A stretch of DNA of 64,000 bases from Lethocerus indicus (GCA_019843655.1 JACDQD010000003.1:309346-373345); one strand, 5' to 3'; counted from the stretch's first letter, positions 21,660 to 33,659 are shown. A program made the numbers and translations. The notes: a model not told the origin generated them from the sequence alone.

Positions 21660-23433
21660 GTCTCTAAAGAAAAAAAAACCATCATGTCAGCACTTTTCGA
21701 GCTTTTGTCGTCTGTATCTCTGACGATTATATTAAACTTTCGTCCGGCGCCCTATACTTTGTTGTAGGGCGAAGATATCGGGGAAAAATGAAAAGTTTCC
21801 AAGTAAACGAGATCGGGTTAAGGTGGGCTTTATCCGGACTGAATACTTAAAAAAAAAAAAAACAGAAAAAAGTATTGTTTTGCGGGATTAAAGTTGATTT
21901 CGGAAATTTCCCCCCCAAAAAAAAAAAATTCCAGCTTACACTTTCGGGCCCCGAGACAAAGTTATCTGCTAAAGCCCTACACTCTCCGAAGGGCCCTTCA
22001 CTCACTCACCCACCCAACCCCCTGAAGGGCTTAAGTGTAGTAACACTTGAATTTCGTGATCCAGATTATTAAATATTGCCGCATATTTCTTCTGGGGGTG
22101 GTTAGGGGTTTGGGGGTTGTAGGGTTAGGAGTGACACCATCGATCGCAATTTCATTTCAAATAGCGACGTCCGGAGTGCCGAAATTAGATTGCCGATTGC
22201 AATTTCTCGTCGCCCCCCAATTATATTTCCATAGAACAGAAGGGACAACAAAAAAAAAAATAAAAATTTATACAAACTTAATTGATTCTGAGACTTGAAA
22301 TTGCCCTTCTAATCTGTAATTTCTTTAAAATCTATCCAAATAAATTTAACCCCCATTTTCAAGTCCCGTTTGGGGGGTTGGGGCAGAGGAAATCTCGCTG
22401 CAACTAAAATATTTTTTTAAATTAATTTTTACCGCTATTTCATAAAGAATTGCACTTCAGACGTATATTACGACGGTTACAGGAATTACAGTCGTAAATT
22501 AATACACGATAATATATTTACTCTGCGGAGTCGTTCCGAAGTTATTTTTCTCTTTTGAACGCTTTTATTGCCAACGATTTTCCGGCGGAAAATTCAATAA
22601 TTCAAGCGGAGAAAAACCGTATTTATTAACGACATTAAGTAGGTAAGAGTGACGATTAATTTTCCGGACGGCCCTTTTTAAATTTTTCTATTTTTTATTC
22701 CGACATTTTTTCCCCCTATATATTATTAGGTGTATAAGTAACGTCGGGGCTTTTATTTTAAGGGGAAAAAAATTTTTTACGCTTAAAATAGTATAATTTC
22801 AGTCTTATACATTATATAATAACCATCGTAGTCGTTTAGCGATTAACCACTGTCCTATTTTGGGTTTATTTATTTTTTTTTATTTGGAAATATATTTAAT
22901 TGGATTCACTGGAAAAGGGCACAACAATGCAGAATGTAGACCGAAATTAAACGTTTTTTTTTATTTTTTCTTTTTTTTTCTGCTCAAATAACAGTCGTCG
23001 ATAACGCCCCGCCCTTGCCTTTCGCCCCCCACCCCAGTGTATCGTTCGGATACAAATACATTATTTTTCCCTCCTCAGAATATACTCAGAATAAGGGGGG
23101 AGATACGGTCAAAAATGCCGAAGAAAACCCCCCGATTATTTTTAGTTGGCGACCCCGAAAAATTTTTCATCCCTGCCCGATCTTCCAGGATTTGAAGGGC
23201 CGAATATTGGGGGGGGTGGGGGGAAATTCTTCCAGTCCGTGTATTCCCCAGTAGTTGAGGACAGAAACAGAAATTTAACTTTATCTATAATTGAACTGTG
23301 ATATAGCGTGATTCCGTGACAATTTGGGGGCGGCCCCCCCCCACATAATAACGGGTCAGATGGCTCAGTTAGATTGTGGAAAATGTCACAGCCGGGGCCA
23401 AATCTACTGTATAGATTAATAAAAAAAAAATAA

Positions 23434-23437
<4 letters not shown>
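21660..23437. other. no gene recognised
   Basis: Homopolymer-rich DNA. A G-run at 23,207-23,222 and C-run at 23,333-23,341 are present. Open frames of up to about 140 codons cross these runs without splice support or a family motif. Confidence 0.4.

Positions 23438-23480
<43 letters not shown>
23438..23480. repeat. (TA)n microsatellite
   Basis: TA run of about 40 bp. Confidence 0.95.
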
Positions 23481-23483
<3 letters not shown>

Positions 23484-23520
23484 TCGTGACCTTTTCGATC
23501 CGAACCGGTGTTCCGGAAGA

Positions 23521-23682
23521 ATGGCGGTTTCTGAAAAATTCGGTTTCGAAACTTCGCCGGAAAACGTCACGAATTGTACAAGTACAAGGTACCGCAGACT
23601 TTCGGGTACAAAGTTTATGGAAATCGATGTTTTTCACCAAAACTATGAAAAGTCTCGCGAAAAGTACGCCATAAAATTATAA
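23521..23682 (+). CDS. small open reading frame, unassigned
   Basis: An ATG in good context (GAAGAATGGCG) opens 53 codons to TAA. The predicted product begins MAVSEKFGFETSPENVTN and ends EKSREKYAIKL. It is hydrophilic, has one N-glycosylation-type NVT, and no signal peptide or helix. A CAAG/GTACC site inside could be a donor. I do not recognise a family. It is more plausible than other short frames nearby because it is not made of repeats, but chance is a serious alternative. Confidence 0.15.
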   Translation: MAVSEKFGFETSPENVTNCTSTRYRRLSGTKFMEIDVFHQNYEKSREKYAIKL

Positions 23683-23999
23683 CCGGTTCATTGTGCCGGG
23701 GTCCCACCTTTTTCTCCATTATATATCAATCAATTGGAATAGATTTAGATTGCGCGCGGAATATAATTAGAATACAGTGTACAGGCCACGTGTCGCGTAA
23801 ATGAGAAAAATTTCCGTTAAAAAAATGAATTAAAATTTACTTAATAATAATTTTACACCTCCATATCCAGCTGATTGCGTGACAATTTTTAATAAATTTC
23901 TCCCTCGCAAAATCTTTCAACTCATCCCCCCACTAATTTCGTTCCGACTCTCATGTCGAAAACGAACCTCTCTCTCTCTCTCTCTGGCGTGTGTAATAT

Positions 24000-24061
24000 A
24001 TTTATATATGTATAATATTTATGTATATATGTGTATATATCTGTATATATATCATATATAT

Positions 24062-24096
<35 letters not shown>

Positions 24097-24273
24097 GATC
24101 ATCATCATCATCATCATCATAATCCGGCCATCATCATCATCATGTCATCGTCATCATCATCATCATCATCGTATCATCATATCATGTAAACCAAATCTCT
24201 ATCTCTCATCTATCATCTAATCATCTTCTCTCATCCATCTATCTCTCATCTGATCTCTCTATAAGGGGGAATC

Positions 24274-24355
<82 letters not shown>

Positions 24356-24395
24356 GAAAATCTCCTAAAAAACTCTCTCTCTCTCTCTCTGGAGG
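24000..24395. repeat. microsatellite cluster: TA/TG, (ATC)n, (CT)n
   Basis: TATATG-type repeats at 24,000-24,062, a long interrupted (ATC)n at 24,063-24,185, ATCT-rich tetranucleotide repeats to 24,265, and (CT)n at 24,273-24,390 broken by GGGT and a short unique spacer. Confidence 0.95.
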
Positions 24396-24399
24396 GTGA

Positions 24400-24736
24400 G
24401 GAGGGGCGGTTTTCGCTCAGAAAGCGCTCGAGAGGTCAAAAGCCGCCCTAAAGGTGGATGAGGTTGAGGGTTGAGGGTTGAGGGGTGTGGGGCCCCACTT
24501 TGACACCAATTGCTGCTGTAATTGCGCTATCAGGCCGCAGGGCGGGGGTGGGGGGGCCAAATTACGCGTGTAATTGCCCTCTCTAAAGTGAGGGGTGGAC
24601 AAAAACTGCCTCTACTGGAGCACGCGGAATACAGGTCTGGAAAATTCCAGGCTCAAAAATAAGCCTCAATTATCCTTGCCTCAATCCCGAATTTACTACA
24701 ATTTTTTTTTTTTAAATAGTCTTAACGTACCCCTTT
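24400..24736. other. no firm gene; GC-rich patch
   Basis: 24,410-24,600 is GC-rich, and the minus strand has an open frame including GLIAQLQQQLVSKWG and PQPSTSSTFRAAFDLSS. It reads like protein, but I find no polypyrimidine acceptor and the upstream part is poly-Pro from a C-run. I do not call an exon. Confidence 0.35.
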
Positions 24737-24960
24737 TTGCGGTCGGCGAAGGGTTGGAATACACAGTAGGATTTGTGGCGTTTCTGCGCCCTTATTCGGT
24801 CTTTCCGGCCAGACCGGTTTCGGCGGCCTCTCGCCATCTTCAGTAGCGCTGTGCTGTCACTGTCGGCACTTTGGATGTTTCTTCGTCTTCAGTGATTCTA
24901 ACACAGGGCGCTACTGAAGATGGCGAAAGGCCGAACCTCCAGAGAGGAGGAGACGACGGA
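24737..24960. repeat. CTGAAGA-core dispersed element, inverted pair
   Basis: A minus-strand copy (GGTCTTTCCGGCCAGACC, GGTTTCGGCGGCC, CGCCATCTTCAGTAGCGC, GTGTCACTGTCGGCACTTTGGATG-type tail) is followed at 24,905 by a plus-strand copy (GCGCTACTGAAGATGGCGAA, GGCCGAA). The arrangement is head-to-head and can fold back. The minus copy shows the complete motif: GCGCT, CTGAAGA, a GGC...GCC stem, GAAA, the GGTCT...AGACC hairpin, then GGGCGC. Confidence 0.75.
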
Positions 24961-25619
24961 AACACAACGGGACCTAAAGTATCTTTAAAATTGTATCGAT
25001 GATTCAGCTCTTTTCCAGGATTTAGACCGGGAATACGCGCTGGATTCGGGAACGGACGGGAGAAAAAACGAAAAATAAATTTTACAAATAAACGGGATGA
25101 AAAGTCGTCGTCGGCCGCGAAAAACTACTTTACCGTGCTGTGTTTTTTTTTTTGAAAAACGAAGCGAGAGTCAAACGGAATGTGAAAAAGGAAAAAGTGA
25201 AAAAGGAAATCGCATGACCGATAAATACGCCCGGCGACTTTAGTCATAATTTATGGGGCGAAATCCGCCGTTAGTTAATTAAAAGCCGGAGGCCATTTTA
25301 TACAAAGTCAATTTTTTCCGCTTCAACTCGCGCTCCAATTCCTTTTTCTTTTCTTTTTCTTTTTTTCTTTTTCTGTTTTCCAACTCGGCACAAAAGAGCT
25401 CAGCTATCGACAGGTCTCGAATTATATTTTACAGTTGCTTTTTACGCCCAAAAAGTGTAAGTAACGCGCTGCGACTGAAGCCTGGCGAGTGACACGACAG
25501 TAACACGACTGTAACGTCCAGTAGATGTTACTGTACCTTCCGGCGGGGTTCAACGTCTATATTCCCTCTTCTAGAGGAGGTACAACGTCGGTTCATCCTC
25601 AACAATGATATTATCCGTT

Positions 25620-25790
25620 TCGAATACCTGTAAGCCCCTGTAATTCGGGGTATATTACTGTAGTTTTGACTGGTCTCGCGGGTTTCGGGGCCGCTCGCCG
25701 TCTTCAGTAGCGCTATGTTGTTAGTGTCACTGTCGGCGCACTTTGGACGTAGTTTTGACGTTCTTCCGTCTCCTCTTTACTAGTGGATCG
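25620..25790 (-). repeat. CTGAAGA-core dispersed element
   Basis: Solitary minus-strand copy: GACTGGTCTCGCGGGTTTCG, GGCCGCTCGCCGTCTTCAGT, AGCGCTATG, then GTGTCACTGTCGGCGCACTT and TGGACG. The hairpin part is partly lost. Confidence 0.7.
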
Positions 25791-26755
25791 TCACTACATA
25801 CACTTGCCCCTAAAAGGAGGGGTCGGAAATCGAAAATTTAGGTTTTTCGAAAATTTTCTCAGATCGGCCCCATATTGCACCCACAAGTGTATTAATGTGA
25901 GCTACACTTGCCCCTAAAAGGAGGGGTCGGAAATCGAAAATTTAGGTTTTTCGAAAATTTTCACAGATCGGCCCCATATTGCACCCACAAGTGTATTAAT
26001 GTGAGCTACACTTGCCCCTAAAAGGACGGGTCGGAAATCGAAAATTTAGGTTTTTCGAAAATTTTCTCAGATCGGCCCCATATTGCACCCACAAGTGTAT
26101 TAATGTGAGCTACACTTGCCCCTAAAAGGAGGGGTCGGAAATCGAAAATTTAGGTTTTTCGAAAATTTTCAGATATCGGCCCCATATTGCACCCACAAGT
26201 GTATTAATGTGAGCTACACTTGCCCCTAAAAGGAGGGGTCGGAAATCGAAAATTTAGGTTTTTCGAAAATTTTCAGATATCGGCCCCATATTGCACCCAC
26301 AAGTGTATTAATGTGAGCTACACTTGCCCCTAAAGGAGGGCTGAACTCGAAAATTTAGGTTTTTCGAAAATTTTCAGATATCGGTCTATTGCACCCACAA
26401 GTGTATTAATGTGAGCTACACTTGCCCCCTAAAAGGAGGGCTGAACTCGAAAATTTAGGTTTTTCGAAAATTTTCAGATATCGGTCTATTGCACCCACAA
26501 GTGTATTAATGTGAGCTACACTTGCCCCCTAAAAGGAGGGGTCGGAAATCGAAAATTTAGGTTTTCGAAAATTTTCACAGATCGGCCCCCATATTTTGCA
26601 CCCAAAGTGTATTAATGTGAGCTACACTTGCCCTAAAAGGAGGGCCCCATCACCCACAAGGAAATCGAAAATTTAGTTTTTCGAAAATTTTCAGATATCG
26701 GCCCCATATTGCACCCACAAGTGTATTAATGTGAGTTACACTGCCCCCCTGCGAA
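25791..26755 (-). repeat. CAAGTGTA satellite, 107-bp units, array 2
   Basis: Nine units of about 107 bp, in the opposite orientation to the large 53.4-kb array of the same sequence. Each has AGCTACACTTGCCCCTAAAA, GGAGGGGTCGGAAATCG, AAAATTTAGGTTTTTCGAAA, ATTTTC-AGATCGGCCCCATA, TTGCACCCACAAGTGTATTA. The last two units are damaged. Confidence 0.95.
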
Positions 26756-27119
26756 ACGTCGTGGGTCATTCGTATTCTCAAACATATTAATGGATAATAC
26801 GGATTTCGTCAACAGTTTACTCTTTATAGATTATCGCTGTTTTTCCTGTGTTTGGAGAGAGGTGAGAGAGAGAGAGAGAGAGGGCCGCTAATGGGGTTGT
26901 TTGTTGTGGGGCGGAAATTCCTTCGTGGCGAAAAAAGTGTTTAGCTTTAGCCGACCCCCTGAGTTGACGACTAAGGGGGATGAAGGGTCACGAAGTGAAC
27001 CCAAGTTTGAGTACACGAAATAACTTTTTTCTTCTTTTGTGTTAGATTTTCTCCGTGTTATTTCAGTCCGTTTTCACTTATCGTACAGTCACGGCAGAAA
27101 GGAACATTTTGACTTTGGA
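26756..27119. other. no gene recognised; short (GA)n
   Basis: Contains (GA)n at 26,864-26,882 and otherwise nothing I can assign. Confidence 0.4.
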
Positions 27120-27127
27120 ATTTATAT

Positions 27128-27161
<34 letters not shown>

Positions 27162-27360
27162 ATACACAGAGTGGTCCAAAAAAATGTATCCACCGTTCAA
27201 CAGTCCATAACTTGCAAACTAATTGACCGAGTTGTGTCTCATTTTTGGTGAAAGTGTAGCTTAAAGTCCAACTTGAAGATATATCATAGCTGTAGGTAGA
27301 TTCAAACGAATTCCAAAGTCAAAATGTCGATTACTTTCGGGTACCCCTAATAGTAATATA
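27120..27360 (+). repeat. (TA)n plus one mariner terminal unit
   Basis: TA/CATA run at 27,122-27,165 ending TATACACAGAGTGG, followed by one 193-bp terminal unit with linker. Confidence 0.88.
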
Positions 27361-27741
27361 CAGAGTGGTCCAAAAAAATGTATCCACCGTTCAACAGTCC
27401 ATAACTTGCAAACTAATTGACACGGAGTTGTGTCTCATTTTTGGTACTGTTATAGTTTTTGTAGTTCGGCCAATCGTGCCATAAAACGGGCCGTCTTTCC
27501 GCGTTCTGTCAGTCGCCAAATAGTCAGTGTTCAGTTGAGACGTGGCCGGCCAGGAAGAGGTCCAGTTTTGAACCGTTATTTCAAGTACGAAAACGACCGT
27601 TTCGAACACCTACAGCTATGATATATCTTCAAGTTGGACTTTAAGCTACACTTTCACCAAAAATCAGATACTGCTCAGTCAATTAGTTTCCAAGTTATGG
27701 ATCGTTAAACGGTGGATACATTTTTTTGGACCACTCTGTAT
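27361..27741. mobile_element. internally deleted mariner-like element
   Basis: Left end CAGAGTGGTCCAAAAAAATG, right end ATTTTTTTGGACCACTCTGT, total about 380 bp. The inverted ends flank only about 150 bp of interior (GTTCGGCCAATCGTGCCATA ... AAAACGACCGTTTCGAACAC) with no conserved transposase block. This is a MITE-like deletion derivative of the family. Confidence 0.82.
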
Positions 27742-28635
27742 ATGCGTATATATATATCGAGTCGTTAATAATATATAGGTTTATGCTTGATATTTACGAT
27801 AGGCGGTGTGGGATAGACGTAAAAAGTTAAAACTTTCCTATCGGGCGTTTATTTAATAGGAAAAGTTGTATTAGTTTTTCCAACCCTACTCCTGAATTTT
27901 TTTTTTTTTTGGGGGGTGTTAAAGGTAAGAAGAGCGAAGGTCAGTACGAATCGATTCTGTTTTATATACTTTAATAAATTAATAAATATAAAACCTTTAG
28001 GAAAAGAAGAAGAGGAGAGGGGAATGGAGCCGGAGGGTTGTCATTATGTTTTTTTTTTTTGAAGCGAAATAAAATTAATTCCAAAGTCAGTAATGTCGAT
28101 TAATTTCTGTTACCCCCTAAATAATATATTGGGCATAGAATCAGGGGAGTGGAAACTTTGTTGTAACTAAATATTCCCCATATTCCCGACTGCCGAAAAG
28201 GGATAGAATTGAAGGGAGAGAGGACCAAGAAAAAAAGGATATTTATGGCAGTATTGGAAGGACATGGATGTCGTGTAACTTGTTTTTCAAGTCTGTGTGT
28301 GTAAGTCGAACCATTTAAGCCTGGGGGGAGGCCCCAAGTCTTTTTTTTATATTGTTGGAAAATTGCCCCTGTTCCAGATTTATAGCCCACCCCCAAATAC
28401 GCCTTTCTCCAAATCCTACAGACGTCCATTATTTTATCCTCCAGTTCTATTCCATTTTAATTTATCGGGACAATAAACAGTCGGTATATGTGAATTGTCG
28501 CCAGCCATAAAAGCTTTGTATATTGTCAATTTCCGTTGGCTGCAGTAAGTTTTCCCAAATTTCATTTTTCTACTACGATTTTGAAATGTAAATCACGTCA
28601 AAGAAGAAGTGCCGTAAAACAGAATATACGAAGAA
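27742..28635. other. no gene recognised; mariner linker fragment
   Basis: A 45-bp piece at 28,075-28,125 (TTCCAAAGTCAGTAATGTCG, then ACCCCCTAAATAATAT) is a decayed mariner linker. No gene is supportable in the rest. Confidence 0.45.
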
Positions 28636-29206
28636 TACAGGGTGGTCCAAAAAAATGTATCCACCGTTCAACAGTCCATAACTTGGAAACTAATTGACCG
28701 AGTTGTGTCTCATTTTTGGTGAAAGTGTAGCTTAAAGTCCAACTTAAAGATATATCATAGCTGTAGGTAGATTCAAATGAAATTTCAAAGTCAAAATGTC
28801 GATTACTTTCGGGTACCCCTAATAATATATAGAGTGGTCCAAAAAAATGTATCCACCGTTCAACGGTCCATAACTTGCAAACTAATCGACTGAGTTGTGT
28901 CTGATTTTTGGTGAAAGTGTAGCTTAAAGTCCAACTTAAAGATATATCATAGCTGTAGGTAGATTAAAATAAAATTTCAAAGTCAAAATGTCGATTACTT
29001 TCGGGTACCCACTAATAATGTACAGAGTGGTCCAAAAAAATGTATCCACCGCTTCGGAATTCATTTGAAATCTACCTACAGATATGATATATCTTCAAGT
29101 TGGACTTTAAGCTACACTTTCACCAAAAATCAGACACAACTCAGTCAATTAGTTTGCGAGTTATGGACTGTTGAACGGTGGATACATTTTGGACCACTCT
29201 CTGTAA
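28636..29206. repeat. mariner terminal units, direct then inverted
   Basis: Two direct units (from about 28,638 and 28,832), then a unit cut after GTATCCACCG at 29,051 and joined to an inverted copy running to TTTTGGACCACTCT near 29,203. The result is a two-ended structure of about 180 bp from 29,026 to 29,203 with almost no interior. Confidence 0.85.
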
Positions 29207-30146
29207 TGGTTAAAATGGTCGTATACCTTTACCTAAAAATACGTACAAAAACGCCACTTGTTGTCGGCGATTACTTAGTTGTCGATTATTAGCTGGAGCC
29301 GCCGAATAAATCGTTGTTGATTCCGTCGATATTTGACAGACTTTTGAGAAAATTGGAAATCGATCCGTGAAATTGGCGGTTTCGTGGTGCCGGTCACGTG
29401 ACACCAGTACACAAATAATTGCCACCCGCCGACGAAATAAACAACCCCTATATGAAACCGGGACCGCATATTAACCCTGATCGATATTGATTTTTTTCAA
29501 CCCCCTCCCCCACCTCAAGCGCCAGCCGGGGGTAAGATCGATACGTATTCGCTGTACTCTTTGAATTTAGTTTTTAAATGCACTAAACGCTCGACGTGGA
29601 ATTCCTCTGTCCTTCCACAATATATATATATATCCCCCGCAACGATGAATATTTAAAAAAAAAAAAATCAATTATTCGAAAGGGATTGTGTGGACGAGTG
29701 GATTGGGACCGGGGGATGGATTTCGCGTAAACTGTAAAAAACGAAACTGGCAAAATGTGATTCCTTGTCGTTTTTCTAACAGGAATAGAGGAATCGGGAA
29801 TGTTATATTCGTATCCTGAGGGAGAACTTCCCTCCCCCTGCCAGCTGGATGTTCCCGGCCGGGATAAACAATTTATCCCCCAATTAAAACCGCCGCCCCC
29901 TAATTAAATTGCCGGCAAAAAGTTTTTTTTTTTCCTTAAGGGAGGAACTGAACCCCGAGGGGATTTGATTTGGACGTGGAGAGAGGCGGGAATGGAATTT
30001 TTAGGGAACCGGACTTTTGGTCGACTGTCGATTGGGTATGTTGAGGATTGTCATGATGGATTGTCCGGTTAGAAACATACCCCCTGGAGGAGGAGCATTA
30101 AGGACGTTAAGAAGGACTTTTGACTGGATATATATATATAGATATA
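29207..30146. other. no gene recognised
   Basis: Short (TA)n at 29,622-29,634. ATTACTTAGTTG at 29,270 and AAATAATTGCCACC at 29,404 resemble decayed mariner MITE ends, but I do not call an element. No exon is supported. Confidence 0.4.
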
Positions 30147-30860
30147 CAGAGTGGTCCAAAAAAATGTATCCACCGTTTAACAGTCCATAACTTGGAAACT
30201 GATTGACCGAGTTGTGTCTGATTTTTGGTGAAAGTGTAGCTTAAAGTCCAACTTGAAGATATATCATAGCTGTAGGTAGAGATTCAAATGAATTCCAAAG
30301 TCAAAATGTCGATTACTTTCGGGTACCCCTATTAATATACAGAGTGGTCCAAAAAAATGTATCCACCGTTTAACAGTCCATAACTTGCAAACTGATTGAC
30401 CGAGTTGTGTCTCATTTTTGGTGAAAGTGTAGCTTAAAGTCCAACTTGAAGATATATCATAGCTGTAGGTAGATTCAAATGAATTCCAAAGTCAAAAATT
30501 CGATCACTTTCGGGTACCCCCAATAATATGCAGAGTGGTCCAAAAAAATGTATCCACCGTTCAACAGTCCATAACTTGCAAACTAATTGACCGAGTTGTG
30601 TCTAATTTTTGGTGAAAGTGTAGCTTAAAGTCCAACTTGAAGATATATCATAGCTGTAGGTAGATTCAAATGAATTCCAAAGTCAAAATGTCAATTACTT
30701 TCGGGTACCCCTAATAATAATATAGAGAGTGGTCCAAAAAAATGTATCCACCGTTTAACAGTCCATAACTTGGAAACTAATCGACCGAGTTGTGTCTGAT
30801 TTTTGGTGAAAGTGTAGCTTAAAGTCCAACTTGAAGATATATCATAGCTGTAGGCGTTCG
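30147..30860 (+). repeat. mariner terminal-repeat array, four units
   Basis: Four units of about 190-195 bp starting CAGAGTGGTCCAAAAAAATG near 30,147, 30,340, 30,532 and 30,726, each joined by AATAATAT(A/G). The last unit runs directly into element interior sequence. Confidence 0.92.
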
Positions 30861-31090
30861 AAATTGTCACCGTTATCCAACATCCACGCTGAGAGAAACG
30901 ATGCCGCCCAACTGCACCACCAACTACTCATGTAGCCGTCGCCGTTTTGAACCTCGTTAATAACGTTTTCCTACTTAAAATACCACTTGAAAAGTGGACT
31001 TCCTCTTTCGTCCAATTCTAAGCCTAGCGACGGCCACTTTTACTCCAGTAACAACGGGGTACAACTGACACACAACGGGACACTGACTAT
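30861..31090 (+). pseudogene. mariner-like element interior fragment
   Basis: Shares GTCACC(A/G)TTATCCAACATCC, GATGCCGCCCAACTGCACCA, ACTCATGTAGCC and GGGTACAACTGACACACAAC with the 4.6-kb and 14.6-kb element interiors. It is rearranged, so no continuous transposase frame remains, and the right terminal repeat is missing. Confidence 0.6.
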
Positions 31091-32560
31091 CCGCCGAACA
31101 AGTATATAAAATCCAGAACAAATCCTAGAATGTGTAGAACTTGTGCCGGATCCGAGGATTTTTTTTTTAATGGGGATTTTTTCCTAGTCAGTTGGGTACT
31201 CCACCTAACGGGGAATATATATATATATATAGCAGCAATTAATTAAATTGGAGTCGCCCTCGAGTCGTTTCCAGGTTTAATGACGCCCCCCCCCTCCCCT
31301 CCCCCGCCTTCAACCCGACCGTTAATTATGCAATTAACGCCCCTCGCACTTACCCAACACGTAACTACCTCTTCACCCGCCTTACCGCTGATTCATGCTC
31401 GAATTGTAAATCTTCACGACATTATAATTTTACAATTTTTGGATTTTAAACCGGGGGGGGGATCGGCCAAAATTTTCCATTTCGGCCTCCGACCGTCTTC
31501 AGTAGCTCTCAACGTTTCGAAAACTGACCTAGGTTTTTCAATTGACCGTAAAAATCGGGCCCTACTGGAGTGAAATTAAAAGTTTAACTTTTTTCCCCAG
31601 TCTATTTCCATACACTTATCGGGGATACAGAGGATAGAGACAAATTTTATTTATTCAAATACACAAACGATACATCGATAGAACGATATAAAAACGGTCG
31701 ATTCCTACATTCATTCCGGCCTATATTTTGGTCTTAACTGCGTCAATTTTTAACAATATTTTATTGCGATAATCGTGAAAATTTACAATAGAAAATTCGG
31801 TCGGAACAGCGCGGAACGATTCGGTTGAATCGCTCGAACGGAAAATTAATTTACAATAAAATTTGTTTCGTGAAAAGTTTTCGTGACTCGAAATAATAAT
31901 AAGGGTTGATTTAGCGTCGCGACTCAAAAAAAAAAAAAAAAAAAAATCCCCCGAATCGCGAATAGAAAATGTTGAAATAATAATTTGCGCCCCTTCGGGG
32001 TTTGGGGGGGCTTGAAAAATAATTCGCCCCCCCACCCCCCCGATGGACCTTTATCCGTTAATCTTTTATCCTTTTTAGCCCTTACTCCCGTGGGGGTTAA
32101 ACTTTAATATCCGGACAGCATTTATTATAGTTTTTCGTCAATTTTTAACGTTTTTTTTTCACCGATTGGTAAAACTCTCGCCGGGGTTGAAGTTGTTGAC
32201 GCCCCCGCCCCCGACCTTTGAACCTTTCTATTATTCAGTAGTATAACGGCGTTACCAGAATTTTTTTGCGCCTGGAGCAGAATAAAATTCGAAATTTCGT
32301 ATAAAAATAGGGGGGCCAAAATTAACGCCAGATTTGAATTGAATAAAAATCCGTTTTTCCCCTTTAAATTGTTATTTTTCTATCGAAACGTCGAGTACAG
32401 AGGATTGTGTGGGGACGGCTTTTCCGCGAAATTTTCCACGACCATTTCGCCGAAATTCGGTCGAATTTCGCGGCCCCTCGATTACCCCTAGACCTCGATT
32501 TTTACGGGTTAAAGAAATACAATTGTGTCAAATCACAGGATCTGGGGGGGGCGAAAGAGA
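31091..32560. other. no gene recognised; C-rich and CTGAAGA-core traces
   Basis: Short (TA)n at 31,215-31,231; C-rich run at 31,284-31,308. 31,485-31,515 has a trace of the CTGAAGA-core element on the minus strand (TTTCGGCCTCCGACCGTCTT, CAGTAGC). Homopolymer A of about 24 bp at 31,926. No gene is supported. Confidence 0.4.
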
Positions 32561-32565
32561 GAGTA

Positions 32566-32652
32566 CACGTGGCCGGGAAATATTTCAATAATTGAATTGT
32601 TTCACGTGTTGGGGCACGTGTAGTCGACCGTCTTGTCGAAACCGGACACGTG
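32566..32652. promoter_or_regulatory. cluster of four CACGTG sites
   Basis: CACGTG occurs at 32,566, 32,603, 32,615 and 32,647, four times in 87 bp. CACGTG is the canonical E-box bound by bHLH factors such as Myc/Max, USF and Clock/Cycle. No TATA box or first exon is seen next to it, so a promoter or enhancer role is inference only. Confidence 0.35.
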
Positions 32653-32711
32653 TCATCCACATCACGAAATCATCGTCCAGTTTAGAACCGTGTTTTATCG
32701 TGCAGCACCGT

Positions 32712-32736
32712 TTTCGTACGAAATTTTCGTACGAAA
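32712..32736. other. twin 12-bp palindromes
   Basis: TTTCGTACGAAA, a perfect 12-bp palindrome, occurs at 32,712 and 32,725, separated by one base. It could be a paired binding site or a chance product of AT-rich sequence. Confidence 0.5.
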
Positions 32737-32799
32737 CTGTGGCCGCCGAAATTTCATTAATTTTCGAAATATTTTTCGTCGTCGACGAAAAATCTGTCA

Positions 32800-33160
32800 A
32801 ATCCTACCGTGTAACGCCCCCACCATTTAGACCGACCCCCTAAACTATATATACATTTGATACACCAAAATAAATACAACTGAAATACAGTTTAATATAC
32901 CGTTTTGTGGCCTGCGAGGGGTTGGAATAATACCCCATAAGGGTACTTGTCACCTCTCGCCCTTTGTTTGGTCTTTTCGCCAGACCGTTGTCGGACCGTT
33001 CGCCGTCTTCAGTAGCGCCGTGTCACTGTCACTGTCAGCACTTTAGATGTTTTTCCGTCACTGACAGACTGTTACTACAGTACAAGTGGAAGTGACAGTG
33101 GGCAGTGAGTGCTGACAGTGACAGTGACACGGCGCTACTGAAGACGGCGAGCGGCCGAAA
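32800..33160. repeat. CTGAAGA-core element with 40-bp fold-back
   Basis: From 32,810 the sequence parallels 37,290-37,620: CCACCATTTAG, ACAACTGAAATACAGTTTAA, GGTTGGAATAATACC, GGGTACTTGTCAC, TTTGTTTGGTCTTTTCGCCA, GACCG, CGCCGTCTTCAGTAGCGCC, GTGTCACTGTCACTGTCAGC and ACTTTAGATGTTTTTCCGTC. A second core in plus orientation follows. 33,002-33,041 and 33,109-33,148 are perfect reverse complements of 40 bp around a 67-bp loop. Confidence 0.85.
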
Positions 33161-33484
33161 TCGTAATTTTCCCGACAGTTGATGAAAATTGTGCGAATTT
33201 GAGGGATTTTTCTTTGGAGGACGAGCAGAGTGTTGAACACTGGTACGTTGGGGAGAGGCCGTATGTATCCTAATACATGACCAGGATGTTACTGACGCGC
33301 TTATTAAAAATACGTACAACGCTGTATGGCGAAATCCGCAATCACTCGGTCCGTTAGGTTTCGACGAGTTTTAATCATTTTCGGTCTATCCGTGAATTTC
33401 AGTTTTATCCGACCTCGTAAACTACCCTTGACGGGGGCGGACATTTTACCGCCCCCGAACCCCGGTCATAGTCATAATACTCTC
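33161..33484. other. no gene recognised
   Basis: No exon or repeat stands out. ATGGCGAAATCCGCAATCAC near 33,326 resembles a decayed end of the cecropia-type MITE. Confidence 0.35.
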
Positions 33485-33535
33485 AAAATCTCTCCTTCTC
33501 TCTTCTCTCCATCTTTCTTCTCTCTCCTTCTCTCT

Positions 33536-33574
<39 letters not shown>

Positions 33575-33595
33575 CATCTCTCTCTCTCCCGCACA
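33485..33595. repeat. (TC)n pyrimidine tract
   Basis: Interrupted then pure TC repeat. Confidence 0.92.
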
Positions 33596-33659
33596 GATAC
33601 AAATACACACTGTTTCCGCACCCCCAATTTATGAGCTAGTCCATAAATATTCTCCCCAG

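Noticed and set aside
24417..24602. Minus-strand frame with GLIAQLQQQLVSKWG
   Set aside because: Protein-like composition, but no acceptor or start; part is poly-Pro from a C-run. Left unannotated without transcript support.
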